DNA from: Xenococcus sp. MO_188.B8
GTDB lineage: Bacteria > Cyanobacteriota > Cyanobacteriia > Cyanobacteriales > Xenococcaceae
Length of the DNA stretch: 44,833 nucleotides
NCBI GenBank assembly: GCA_030065615.1
Contig: JASJDR010000065.1
Location: 1 to 44,833, forward strand
Direction of reading: 5' to 3'
Positions 18,635 to 26,423 of the stretch are shown piece after piece. Below the pieces are notes generated by a model. The model saw only the letters and a list, made by a program, of their open reading frames with translations, did no database searches and was not told where the DNA came from. The first letter of the stretch is position 1, and the number at the start of each line of letters is the position of its first letter. Made by a program: the position numbers and the translations under genes.

Positions 18635-19459
18635 ATGATGAAATCTATAATTCGTTGGACTACTGCTTTAGGCATAGTTGGAGTAACTGTTTTGAGTTCA
18701 GATTTTAATCACTTTAAAGCTCTGGCTTTACCCAATGAACAAATCGCAGAAATACTAAACCCAGTTCCTGTTTTTACTATTGCTAATGAAGAAGGCGTAA
18801 CGCTAACCTTAACCGTTACCCCCAACGAAAATGAGGCTGCTGAAGATCAGAAAGAGGAATCTGCAGTGGTTGTTTTTATGAGTCACCAGCATGCCAATGA
18901 TTTTATTAATACTAAGTTAAAAACTGAAAATCCAGAATTGGCGGGGAATGTAAGTGTTAATACTGTTCCTTTAGGTAGAATTTTTGAGGAAAGTCAAAAG
19001 CAAGGTGTGCAACTTACCTATGTTCCAACCCAGGAATCTCTAGATACTGCTAAAGGAATTTTAGAGGGAGAAGGAAAAGAATATAAAGGAGGAGTCCCAT
19101 TATTTTTTGTTAAGGATAAGAATAATGATCAGCCCTTTTTGTTTGGGAATGAAAACAAACAAGTTTTTCCCCTATTCTTTGAAAAAGCGAGATTAGATAA
19201 TACGGTTGAACAAGTTAGTAAACAAGATCCTGACTTTGCTTCTAACGCTGGAATAGAGGTTATTCCTTTAGAACAGGTTCTTGCTACTTTGCAACAAGAT
19301 GATGATGAGGCTCTGCAACAAATTGAGTTGGTAATTTCTACCGAATCTCAAGAATTTATTCGTCAAAATTTCTCTGATGCCTCAGTTGGAGCTCCGGCTC
19401 TGCAAGGAGCTCCTGCGTCGCAAGAATCCCCTGCTGAGTCTCTTGCTCCTAGAAAGTAA
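18635..19459 (+). CDS. Tic22-like periplasmic protein
   Basis: The 274-residue protein has a signal peptide (residues 1-31, ALA before LPNEQ). It then shows the Tic22 family layout of two repeated halves, each with a PVFTIAN- or PLFFEKA-type strand followed by a helix (VVVFMSHQHANDFI and VEQVSKQDPDFA). GGVPLFFVKD matches the family. Cyanobacterial Tic22 is a periplasmic and thylakoid-associated chaperone needed for outer-membrane biogenesis; in plastids the family serves protein import. The C-terminal 25 residues are a Pro/Ala-rich tail. It is transcribed alone. Confidence 0.85.
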   Translation: MMKSIIRWTTALGIVGVTVLSSDFNHFKALALPNEQIAEILNPVPVFTIANEEGVTLTLTVTPNENEAAEDQKEESAVVVFMSHQHANDFINTKLKTENPELAGNVSVNTVPLGRIFEESQKQGVQLTYVPTQESLDTAKGILEGEGKEYKGGVPLFFVKDKNNDQPFLFGNENKQVFPLFFEKARLDNTVEQVSKQDPDFASNAGIEVIPLEQVLATLQQDDDEALQQIELVISTESQEFIRQNFSDASVGAPALQGAPASQESPAESLAPRK

Positions 19460-19540
19460 ATATCTTTAGATAAGGAAGATGGGGGAGACAAGGGATTTCC
19501 CTCTTCCCTTTTACCTTAAAAATAAGAAATGAGGTGATTA

Positions 19541-20437
19541 TTGTCTCAAGGCTTTTTTTATGTTTCGGGGGAAGAATTATTGCTGTGGCGCAGAGAATCT
19601 TCGGCACAAGCGATCACTGCTAAGATAGCTACCCAAGAACTGGATTGGTTATTACAGGAAATAGCAGATCTTGATGCTTTGAGTTTACGTTTAGAATCTT
19701 TCGGCGAGCGCGAAAAAATTTCTTTAACATGTTCTTTTCCCGAACTAAAGTCCCTCTGGAAGCGCCGAATCCAAGAGCGAGTTCCCGTACAGTATTTAGC
19801 AGGAATGACGACTTGGCGAAATTTTAAACTTAAAGTAGCTCCTGGGGTACTAATTCCTCGTCCCGAAACTGAGTTAATCATTGAAATTGCTCAACAGGCG
19901 ACGATCCCAAAATCCTTAGATTACCATTGGGTAGATTTGGGAACAGGTACAGGCGCGATCGCTTTAGGATTGGCAGCTAGTTTTCCCTCAGCCACAATCC
20001 ATGCTGTTGATTCGAGTGCAACGGCTTTAGCGATCGCCAAAAAAAATGCTCAGCTCACAAAGTTACAGGAGCGGATAACTTTTTATCATGGTAGTTGGTG
20101 GCAGCCTTTAAGTCATCTGGCAGGTCAAGTTACAGGAATGGTTTCCAATCCCCCCTATATTCCCACCCAAGAATTAGCGACGCTACAACCCGAAGTATGG
20201 CAACATGAACCCCATTTAGCCTTGGAAGGTGGCAATGATGGTTTAGATGCAATTCGCCATTTAATAGAAACTGCTCCTCAATATTTAGTTACTGGGGGGA
20301 TTTGGTTAATTGAAATGATGGTAGGACAAGGAGAAAATGTGGTATCTCTGTTATCAGAACAGGGTAATTATCGAGATATACAAATTATCCGCGATCTCTC
20401 TCAAAGAGAACGTTTTGTCCTAGCATATAGAACTTAA
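19541..20437 (+). CDS. prmC: Release factor glutamine methyltransferase PrmC
   Basis: The 298-residue enzyme methylates the Gln of the GGQ motif in release factors RF1 and RF2. The SAM-binding motif is VDLGTGTGAIALGLA, and the glutamine-binding motif is VSNPPYIPT. The N-terminal helical domain holds PVQYLAG and LIPRPETE, typical of PrmC. The start is TTG at 19541, supported by GAGGTG six nt upstream; the protein then begins with SQGFFYVSGEELLLWR. The TsaC/Sua5 gene follows at 87 bp, a neighbourhood also seen in other bacteria. Confidence 0.93.
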   Translation: MSQGFFYVSGEELLLWRRESSAQAITAKIATQELDWLLQEIADLDALSLRLESFGEREKISLTCSFPELKSLWKRRIQERVPVQYLAGMTTWRNFKLKVAPGVLIPRPETELIIEIAQQATIPKSLDYHWVDLGTGTGAIALGLAASFPSATIHAVDSSATALAIAKKNAQLTKLQERITFYHGSWWQPLSHLAGQVTGMVSNPPYIPTQELATLQPEVWQHEPHLALEGGNDGLDAIRHLIETAPQYLVTGGIWLIEMMVGQGENVVSLLSEQGNYRDIQIIRDLSQRERFVLAYRT

Positions 20438-20505
20438 CGGATAAGGAATCAAGATAAGTAAGTAATAAGTAACATAAGCTTACTATTGCCTGTTGTCTGA
20501 TAAAT

Positions 20506-20533
20506 GTTAAATGCTAAATGTTAAATGTTAAAT
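20506..20533. repeat. Heptamer repeat spanning the tsaC start codon
   Basis: Four perfect-period heptamers (GTTAAAT, GCTAAAT, GTTAAAT, GTTAAAT) run into the coding region. Because seven is not a multiple of three, the ATGs they create lie in different frames. The start at 20525 is the one that opens the gene; the in-frame ATG 20504 hits a stop after six codons. Confidence 0.75.
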
Positions 20534-21118
20534 GACTTAATCGCTGGCGCGATCGCAGGTAAAATAATTAGTTTTCCTACTGATACGGTTCCTGCTTTAG
20601 CAGTCAAGCCAGAGTTGGCTCAAGATTTATTTCAACTTAAACAGCGTCCAGCTACTAAACCATTAATTTTAATGGGTGCAGCGCTCGCAGATCTTTGGCC
20701 TTACATTTCAGGTACCGCAGAAGAAATGCAGCAATGGCAAAATTTAGCATCCCAATATTTTCCTGGGGCTTTAACTTTGGTGTTACCAGCCTCAGATGCC
20801 GTACCCCCTGGGATGAACCCCACTAATTCGCAAACGATTGGCATTCGGATTCCCGATCATGCAATTGCTTTATCAATCTTAAAAAAAACAGGAGCCTTAG
20901 CCACTACTAGTGCTAATATTTCGGGACAAGCTCCTTTCTTGACCATGGGAGAGATTGCCCAGGCTTTTCCCCAAGTTTTAGTTTATTCAAGCAAAGATTT
21001 AGATCCTCAAAAGCCTATGGGTAGCGGTTTACCATCTACTGTGATTCAATGGACAGGAACAGATTGGCAGCTCTTGCGCCAAGGTAACCTTAAGCTATCG
21101 GCAATCAATAATGATTGA
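20525..21118 (+). CDS. tsaC: Threonylcarbamoyl-AMP synthase (TsaC/Sua5/YrdC)
   Basis: The 197-residue YrdC-domain protein makes threonylcarbamoyl-AMP from Thr, bicarbonate and ATP, the first step of t6A37 in ANN-decoding tRNAs. Motifs include SFPTDTVPALAV, LKQRPATKPLILM, FPGALTLVLPAS, IGIRIPDH and ATTSANISGQ. It lacks the Sua5 C-terminal domain, so it is the short form. The start codon ATG 20525 lies within a heptamer repeat. Proximity to prmC suggests a translation-quality unit, and the kinase-like gene follows 28 bp later. Confidence 0.9.
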   Translation: MLNDLIAGAIAGKIISFPTDTVPALAVKPELAQDLFQLKQRPATKPLILMGAALADLWPYISGTAEEMQQWQNLASQYFPGALTLVLPASDAVPPGMNPTNSQTIGIRIPDHAIALSILKKTGALATTSANISGQAPFLTMGEIAQAFPQVLVYSSKDLDPQKPMGSGLPSTVIQWTGTDWQLLRQGNLKLSAINND

Positions 21119-21146
21119 ATAGTTAAAAACATTAAATGGTTAAAAA

Positions 21147-22037
21147 TTGTTTGATAGACTATTATTAATTTTCGGTAAAGTGAGGAGTTTTCTTCAACTA
21201 TCGAGTAATTTTTTTTCCCCAGGGAACTCGAAGCACCATATGAATGAGATAGAAGACCTAAGAGAAGAACTAAAACAAACTCAGCTAGCTTATCAGATGG
21301 CTGCTCAAATGAGTCAGTTCAAGGCAGGGTTTTTAGCTCGAACATCCCATGAATTGCGATCGCCACTTAGCAGCTTAATTGGATTGCATCAATTAATTTT
21401 GTCCGATCTTTGTGACAGTCCAGAAGAACAAAAAGAGTTTATTGCTCAAGCTTATCGCTCGGCATTAAAACTCATGAAACTCATTGATGAAATTGTCGGT
21501 GTTGCTAAGACAGAATATGGCACCAATGAATTGCATCTAGAGAAACTACAACTAGCAGAAATTTTTACTAGCATTTATGATTTAACCCATCTTCAAGCGG
21601 CAAATCGCAATCTTACTCTAGAAATAACTCCTCCAGATTCTTCGCTTTATATTAATGTAGATCGTGTTCGTTGTATTCAATCTATTACTAATATAATAGA
21701 CAGTGGTATTTCCTTAGTTAAATCAGGAACTATTAAAGTTATATCTTCTTGTCCTCAGGAAGAAAAAACTATTGATATTAATATATATTTTGATTGCTCT
21801 GCAAAATTATGGCAAGAAGAAAAACAATTAGTTGAACCGCAACATAATAGTACATTAGAGGAAATTCGAGGGTTCATCCATGATATTGGACTATCCCCAA
21901 AAATGAAATTACTATTATCTCAAACCTTAATAGAAACAATGGGAGGTAGTTTAGAATTATTCGATTCTTATTCTGAAACTAGTCAAGAACCACAAACTCG
22001 TATATGTATAACCTACCAACAAACTTCTTCTAACTAA
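21147..22037 (+). CDS. Histidine kinase-like protein with degenerate ATP-binding domain
   Basis: The 296-residue protein has a coiled segment (about residues 33-60), then a HisKA domain with the H-box TSHELRSPLSS (His68). The following region should be the HATPase domain, but the N-box and Gly-rich G1/G2 boxes are not recognisable; IDSGISLVKSGTIKVI stands where they should be. It has no membrane span or input domain. It may be dephosphorylated or phosphorylated by a partner, or act as a dimerising scaffold. The frame begins at TTG 21147; ATG 21240 (MNEIEDLREEL) is an equally plausible start. Confidence 0.7.
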   Translation: MFDRLLLIFGKVRSFLQLSSNFFSPGNSKHHMNEIEDLREELKQTQLAYQMAAQMSQFKAGFLARTSHELRSPLSSLIGLHQLILSDLCDSPEEQKEFIAQAYRSALKLMKLIDEIVGVAKTEYGTNELHLEKLQLAEIFTSIYDLTHLQAANRNLTLEITPPDSSLYINVDRVRCIQSITNIIDSGISLVKSGTIKVISSCPQEEKTIDINIYFDCSAKLWQEEKQLVEPQHNSTLEEIRGFIHDIGLSPKMKLLLSQTLIETMGGSLELFDSYSETSQEPQTRICITYQQTSSN

Positions 22038-22132
22038 TTACAAATTGATAATTATTAATTGGTAATTTTATAGAAATATAGAAACTTCTAACGAAACTTA
22101 TAACTTTATAAATACTGATATTGCACGCGATC

Positions 22133-22179
22133 AGGCTTAGCCTGGCGCTACGCGAGACCTTCGGTAGGCGCTACGCGAG
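22133..22179. repeat. Short palindromic/direct repeat (REP-like)
   Basis: AGGCTTAGCCT (22133-22143) is followed by two direct copies of GGCGCTACGCGAG (22144-22156 and 22167-22179) separated by ACCTTCGGTA. Such CGCTACGCGAG strings are known dispersed intergenic repeats in cyanobacteria. It lies in the gap between the kinase-like and acyltransferase genes. Confidence 0.7.
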
Positions 22180-22297
22180 CGCGAAAATAAAACCACTGAT
22201 GACAATAGAACTTGTTCCTCATTACCTTATGCCTGATCCCTAATCCTTTTGCTAGACTATTTACATTAGTTAACAAAAAAACTCAGGAGATAGAAAA

Positions 22298-23107
22298 ATT
22301 AATCGCAGTGGTTGGTCGTTAGACATTAGAAATCCCCAAGCAATCGACAAATTAATGCCCTTGTGGGGTTTTTTTTATGATTACTATTTTCGGGTACAAA
22401 CCGATGGCTGGCATCATATTCCCGATGAAAAAGTCTTACTGGTAGGTTCTCATAATGGTGGATTAGCGGCACCAGATATGGTCATGTGTATGTACGATTG
22501 GTTTAGACGGTTTGGTACTAGCCGTCTCGTCTATGGTTTGATGCATCCCCATGTTTGGAAAATGAATCCAGGTATGGCGCAAATCGCTGCGGAAACTGGA
22601 GCAATTGTCGCTCATCCCAAAATGGCGATCGCAGCATTCCAGAAAAACGCTAGTGTATTAGTCTATCCTGGAGGTGCACAAGATATATTTCGTCCCCATT
22701 CCCAACGCCATAAAATCAATTTAGCAGGACGCAAAGGCTTTATTAAATTAGCTTTAAGAGAAAAAGTTAAAATTGTGCCTGTGATTTCTACTGGTGCCCA
22801 TGATACTTTATTTGTCTTAGGTGATTTTTATGATCTGGCAAAACAACTTCATCAATGGGGAATGCCTTGGTTATTAAATCTCGATCCTCAAGTATTCCCT
22901 ATTTATTTAGGTTTACCCTGGGGAATTAGTGTTGGCCCATTACCCAATATTCCTTTACCAGTACCAATTAAAACCCGTATTTGTCCTCCTATTACCTTTG
23001 AAAACTATGGCAAAAAAGCTGTAAGCGATCGCTCTTATGTAGATTCTTGTTATGATTTGGTTGTTGAGCAAATGCAAAAACAATTAGATGACTTGAGTCA
23101 AACTTAA
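22298..23107 (+). CDS. Lysophospholipid/DGAT2-like acyltransferase, probable ATT start
   Basis: The conserved domain has GSHNGGLAAPD (acyltransferase block I, HxxxxD-like) and VLVYPGGAQDIF (block III), with LPWGISVGPLP later. This is the lysophospholipid/DGAT2-like family that includes the cyanobacterial Slr2103 type, which acylates lipid acceptors. The first ATG (22355) would cut the protein inside WSLDIRNPQAIDKLMPLW, which looks like genuine N-terminal sequence. The frame is open from 22274 and has no ATG, GTG or TTG there. ATT 22298 stands 8 nt after AGGAG and is my best start, giving about 269 residues. The acceptor substrate is unknown. Confidence 0.8.
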   Translation: MNRSGWSLDIRNPQAIDKLMPLWGFFYDYYFRVQTDGWHHIPDEKVLLVGSHNGGLAAPDMVMCMYDWFRRFGTSRLVYGLMHPHVWKMNPGMAQIAAETGAIVAHPKMAIAAFQKNASVLVYPGGAQDIFRPHSQRHKINLAGRKGFIKLALREKVKIVPVISTGAHDTLFVLGDFYDLAKQLHQWGMPWLLNLDPQVFPIYLGLPWGISVGPLPNIPLPVPIKTRICPPITFENYGKKAVSDRSYVDSCYDLVVEQMQKQLDDLSQT

Positions 23108-23149
23108 TTAATAATTATTAATTCCTAAACTTCAACCTCAACAGAAAAT

Positions 23150-23770
23150 ATGATGTCTAATAAATGGCAGTATTTATTTTTTATTCCTTTTCTCAGTGTT
23201 AGTGAACCTATAGCATCATCATCGCCTATTAAGTCTCTACAAGTATTTCAGAAACAACCGAGCCCACAAATTTCAACATCAGATACCCAAAATAACTACT
23301 GCTCTCAAGAAGTAGAGTCTCTAACTGATATCTTACTTAAAAATTTACCTGACTATGGGAATAGAGTAATCCAAAGAACTCAAAATCTTATTCGAGATAA
23401 GGGAATATCTACCTACATTATTACAGCAGGAAAAGGACAATTAGAACCCTTAGATTTACCGGAAATTCAATATAATAATGTAGCAACAGAATCTACTAAG
23501 CAAATCTTTTTTACTACATTAGAAAGACAATATGTAACCGAAAAAATTTCTACTCAGTCACCTAAAACTCGCACAATTGAAAGAGAAGCCTATCACTGGC
23601 TCTTTTTAACCCCTACTAATCATGGTTGGCGGATGGTAGCAATATTTTCTAGATTTGGCTCTTCTGGACAGAATAACTTGCCCACACCACCCCAAGAAAG
23701 TAGTAACGGAATTATTGGTCAAGCAATTCAATTATGGTTAAGAGATTGTCGTGCAGGTAAAATTAGTTAG
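23150..23770 (+). CDS. Secreted protein of unknown function
   Basis: The 206-residue protein begins with a signal-peptide-like segment (YLFFIPFLSVSEPIAS). The middle is mixed helix and strand (SLTDILLKNLPDYGNRVIQR, STYIITAGKGQLEPLDL), and the end holds HWLFLTPTNHGWRMVAIFSRF and a helix with WLRDCRAGKI. Two cysteines (about residues 51 and 201) could form a disulfide. I recognise this as a type of conserved cyanobacterial hypothetical protein but no named domain. It follows the acyltransferase by 42 bp and may be co-transcribed. Confidence 0.65.
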   Translation: MMSNKWQYLFFIPFLSVSEPIASSSPIKSLQVFQKQPSPQISTSDTQNNYCSQEVESLTDILLKNLPDYGNRVIQRTQNLIRDKGISTYIITAGKGQLEPLDLPEIQYNNVATESTKQIFFTTLERQYVTEKISTQSPKTRTIEREAYHWLFLTPTNHGWRMVAIFSRFGSSGQNNLPTPPQESSNGIIGQAIQLWLRDCRAGKIS

Positions 23771-23784
23771 CCGAAAAATAATAA

Positions 23785-24003
23785 TTCATTTGGAAATCTA
23801 GTATTAGAGAACATCGACGCAGAATACAAAGATTACTAACTGATAGTCCTAGTCTCAAAAATTATCTCCCAGAAATATTTGCTAATTGTTATTTAGCCGC
23901 AAAAAAACAAGCTAGTGACAAAACAAGATTATCTTTAGTAGCTTTCCCTCAAGAATGTCCCTTTTCTTTAGCTGAATGTCTTGATGAAGATTTTATATCT
24001 TAA
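23785..24003 (+). pseudogene. DUF29 C-terminal remnant
   Basis: Reading from 23791, the frame gives WKSSIREHRRRIQRLLTDSP, then LPEIFANCYLAAKKQA, and closes FPQECPFSLAECLDEDFIS before TAA. These match the C-terminal half of DUF29 proteins, which are very common in cyanobacteria. The N-terminal half is absent: an in-frame TAA lies just upstream at 23782 and there is no start codon. It is a truncated remnant of about 70 codons, probably not translated. Confidence 0.75.
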
Positions 24004-24032
24004 TAAAACTCAAGACATAGGCAAAATTACTC

Positions 24033-24617
24033 CTAAATCTTGCCAAATGGTTGTCCCCATCTCCGCCAATTCTCTTTATTAAAAGGACTTTGCCACTTTT
24101 TAATTAACTCACTCTCTAACTTTAATCTACTTTTGCGATCGCTCGGAGTATCATACCAGAAAGCGCTACAAACTCTAACTTCCAAGTTATGCTTGCGATG
24201 AAGCTCGAGATAATTCATTATATAATCACGACAATCATGGACGCCATTCCATCTTTGCTTAGCAGTTTGTTTGGTTTCGCCAACATACAATAGTAAAGGT
24301 AAACTGTTATCAATAATGAAATAGAGACAGTTGCGATCAGCGTAAGCTGGCACTTCGTGATCGCCCTGTTCTCGCATACGATAAAATTGGGAAGAATGTA
24401 ACTGTAATTCAAAGGGATTGATTAAATCAGAATCGCAGTGACTTTTTGGCGCATCGAACAAACTAGTTTGCTTTGCTGGTTCTGTTTTCAGAGTTCGTTG
24501 CTGATAGTTAAATATTTTCAATTTCCATTTGAGTACAGCATCTTTGCTCATTAGCTTTTTAGGTTGCTCAACTCGCAAAGCAGGTTGGACATCAAATAAA
24601 CTTAGTTGTTTGCTCAC
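24033..24617 (-). CDS. GIY-YIG nuclease-fold protein with two clamp-binding-like motifs
   Basis: The 194-residue protein has a GIY-YIG domain from about residue 95: CLYFII, LLLYVGETKQTAKQRW, then an acidic helix with Glu170 (KLESELIKKW) and Asn180. The N-terminal 60 residues look disordered but hold QLSLF at 4-8 and QTSLF at 50-54. QL[S/D]LF is the consensus by which polymerases, MutS and others bind the sliding clamp, so the protein could be recruited to DNA replication or repair; this is inference. The acyP gene is 50 bp upstream on the same strand. It is unlike UvrC in size. Confidence 0.8.
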   Translation of the reverse strand: MSKQLSLFDVQPALRVEQPKKLMSKDAVLKWKLKIFNYQQRTLKTEPAKQTSLFDAPKSHCDSDLINPFELQLHSSQFYRMREQGDHEVPAYADRNCLYFIIDNSLPLLLYVGETKQTAKQRWNGVHDCRDYIMNYLELHRKHNLEVRVCSAFWYDTPSDRKSRLKLESELIKKWQSPFNKENWRRWGQPFGKI

Positions 24618-24667
24618 TTTCGGTAATATCTTGACGGCTAAAGCTGCCAGGATATCACAGGTATTAA

Positions 24668-24943
24668 TTAGTGGCGAATTTCAAAACCGACAAAGTCCTC
24701 CAGGTTATTAGGGATAACTTCCACCTCGATCTTGTTCACTACCGCTGATGGGGAACCAGATTTAGCCCATGCTATAAGCTGATCCACTGCTTCAGTTTCT
24801 CCTGTTGCCACAATCTCCACATTGCCATTCCCCAAATTTCTTACGTATCCACCAACACCCAATTGTCTGGCTTGAGCGCGAGTATACATCCTAAAACTTA
24901 CGCCCTGTACTTTACCTGAAACTATTGCTTTAATCTTTTTCAT
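24668..24943 (-). CDS. acyP: Acylphosphatase
   Basis: Starting at the internal Met (MKKIKAIVSG), the protein has 91 residues, the family's usual length; a longer frame to 24994 adds 17 residues with no homology. The active-site signature GKVQGVSFRMYTRAQA carries the conserved Arg, and GYVRNLGNGNVEIVATG carries the conserved Asn. Acylphosphatase hydrolyses acyl phosphates. It is in line with the GIY-YIG gene and may be co-transcribed, but no functional link is evident. Confidence 0.93.
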   Translation of the reverse strand: MKKIKAIVSGKVQGVSFRMYTRAQARQLGVGGYVRNLGNGNVEIVATGETEAVDQLIAWAKSGSPSAVVNKIEVEVIPNNLEDFVGFEIRH

Positions 24944-25116
24944 GAATTTGTTGAGAAGATAGTAATTTGTTGCCGATGACAAATTAGTTAGCATGCTCGC
25001 CTAAGAGTTCAATTAATTCTACATCTATACAACTACTAATCGACGAGCAACTTGTGTAAGAAGAAAAACGAAACCCAACATCATATAAACTTAATACCCA
25101 AAACCAAATTATATCT

Positions 25117-25779
25117 ATGAAAATTGCACTTTCTCATCCTTGGGTAAAAACAGTTGCTGAGGCGAAGGTAATTCAAGAACAGTTAAAAACCCAAGTAATT
25201 ACTCAAGATTGTCTAGGAACAGTCAATTATGTTGCTGGAGTTGATGTAGGGTTTAAAAATAATTTTAAAATCACTCAAGCAGCCGTAGCAGTCTTGAGCT
25301 TTCCGCAACTGGAGTTAGTAGAACATGAAATAGCTCAAATTCCCACAACTTTTCCTTATGTTCCTGGCTATCTATCTTTTCGGGAAATTCCCGCTATTGT
25401 TCAAGCAGTAACAAAACTTCAGATTAATCCCGATCTTATTTTGTGTGATGGTCAAGGATTAGCCCATCCTCGACGTTTCGGTTTAGCTTGTCATTTAGGC
25501 ATCTTACTTGATTTACCAACTATTGGCGTCGCTAAATCTTTATTGATTGGCAAACATGAACCAGTATCTACTGAAAAAGGCAGTTGGACAGCTTTAGTCG
25601 ATCGAGAGGAAACAATTGGAACCGTATTGAGATCGCGTACTAATGTCAAACCAATTTATATTTCCATCGGACATAAAATTAGCCTGGAAACTGCGGTGAA
25701 CTATGTCATGAAATGTGTAACCAAATATCGTTTACCAGAAACAACTCGTTGGGCTGATAAGCTAGCCTCAGATAAGTAA
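25117..25779 (+). CDS. nfi: Endonuclease V
   Basis: The 220-residue enzyme cuts DNA (or RNA) one base 3' of deoxyinosine, acting on deaminated adenine. The metal-binding residues are Asp43 in VAGVDVGF, Glu90 in YLSFREIPAI and Asp111 in LILCDGQG. PYVP (residues 80-83) is the wedge motif that separates the damaged strand, and GLAHPRRFGLACHLG is the classical family block. The DUF423 gene follows 30 bp downstream on the same strand. Confidence 0.95.
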   Translation: MKIALSHPWVKTVAEAKVIQEQLKTQVITQDCLGTVNYVAGVDVGFKNNFKITQAAVAVLSFPQLELVEHEIAQIPTTFPYVPGYLSFREIPAIVQAVTKLQINPDLILCDGQGLAHPRRFGLACHLGILLDLPTIGVAKSLLIGKHEPVSTEKGSWTALVDREETIGTVLRSRTNVKPIYISIGHKISLETAVNYVMKCVTKYRLPETTRWADKLASDK

Positions 25780-25809
25780 TTAAGTAATGCTAATGTTGAT
25801 CTTGAATGT

Positions 25810-26187
25810 ATGATTAAAATATTTTTAGCGATCGCAGGATGGTTAGGAGCCTTATCCGTAGCTTCAGGAGCCTTTGCCGCCCATGCACTCAAGGACAGTT
25901 TAACGGTCAAGGCATTAGAAATTTGGGAAACCGCAACCCAATATCAGATGTATCATGCCTTAGCTTTGATCTTAGTGGCTCTGTTATTAACCCGAACCGA
26001 AATCGCTTCAACCTCCTTAAATATTGCGGGTTGGGCTTTTATTATAGGTATTGTTTTATTTTCTGGTAGTCTCTATGCTTTAAGTCTTACTAGCATTAAA
26101 TGGTTAGGTGCGATTACACCTTTAGGTGGATTAGCTTTCATTATTGGCTGGATTTGTATCGCTATTACAGCCTGGGGATTTAAGTAA
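25810..26187 (+). CDS. DUF423 membrane protein
   Basis: The 125-residue protein is a four-span membrane protein of the DUF423 family. IAGWLGALSVASGAFAAHAL is the family signature, followed by WETATQYQMYHALALI, GIVLFSGSLYALSLT and ITPLGGLAFIIGWICIA. No biochemical function has been established for the family. It is closely coupled to the endonuclease V gene. Confidence 0.9.
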   Translation: MIKIFLAIAGWLGALSVASGAFAAHALKDSLTVKALEIWETATQYQMYHALALILVALLLTRTEIASTSLNIAGWAFIIGIVLFSGSLYALSLTSIKWLGAITPLGGLAFIIGWICIAITAWGFK

Positions 26188-26204
26188 TTTGTCTTATATT
26201 TCTT

Positions 26205-26345
26205 AAGCTGAGCTTCGTAGGCTTAGAAGTCACCGTTACACCGTCGTAAAAGCGGTACACCAAACTATGCGGTGCTTGTACCCATCGCATTTGAGTATAA
26301 ACGACCCTGAGCAGAGAACCCGCTGCCCTAAAGGATACACCTTTA
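26205..26345. repeat. Intergenic repeat, inverted relative of the 15.2-kb cluster
   Basis: Positions 26228-26256 match the reverse complement of 15439-15467 at 28 of 29 positions. CGCTGCCCTAAAGGATAC (26321-26338) corresponds to the CCTTTAGGG part of the same cluster. Loose palindromes are spread along the stretch. The two loci therefore carry copies of one mosaic repeat in opposite orientation, about 11 kb apart. Confidence 0.7.
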
Positions 26346-26423
26346 TTTTCATAATTAAATAGGGAATTCTAATGAAAGAAAATAGTATCCGCTTATACCT
26401 TACAAAGATATTTATTAGAGTAA

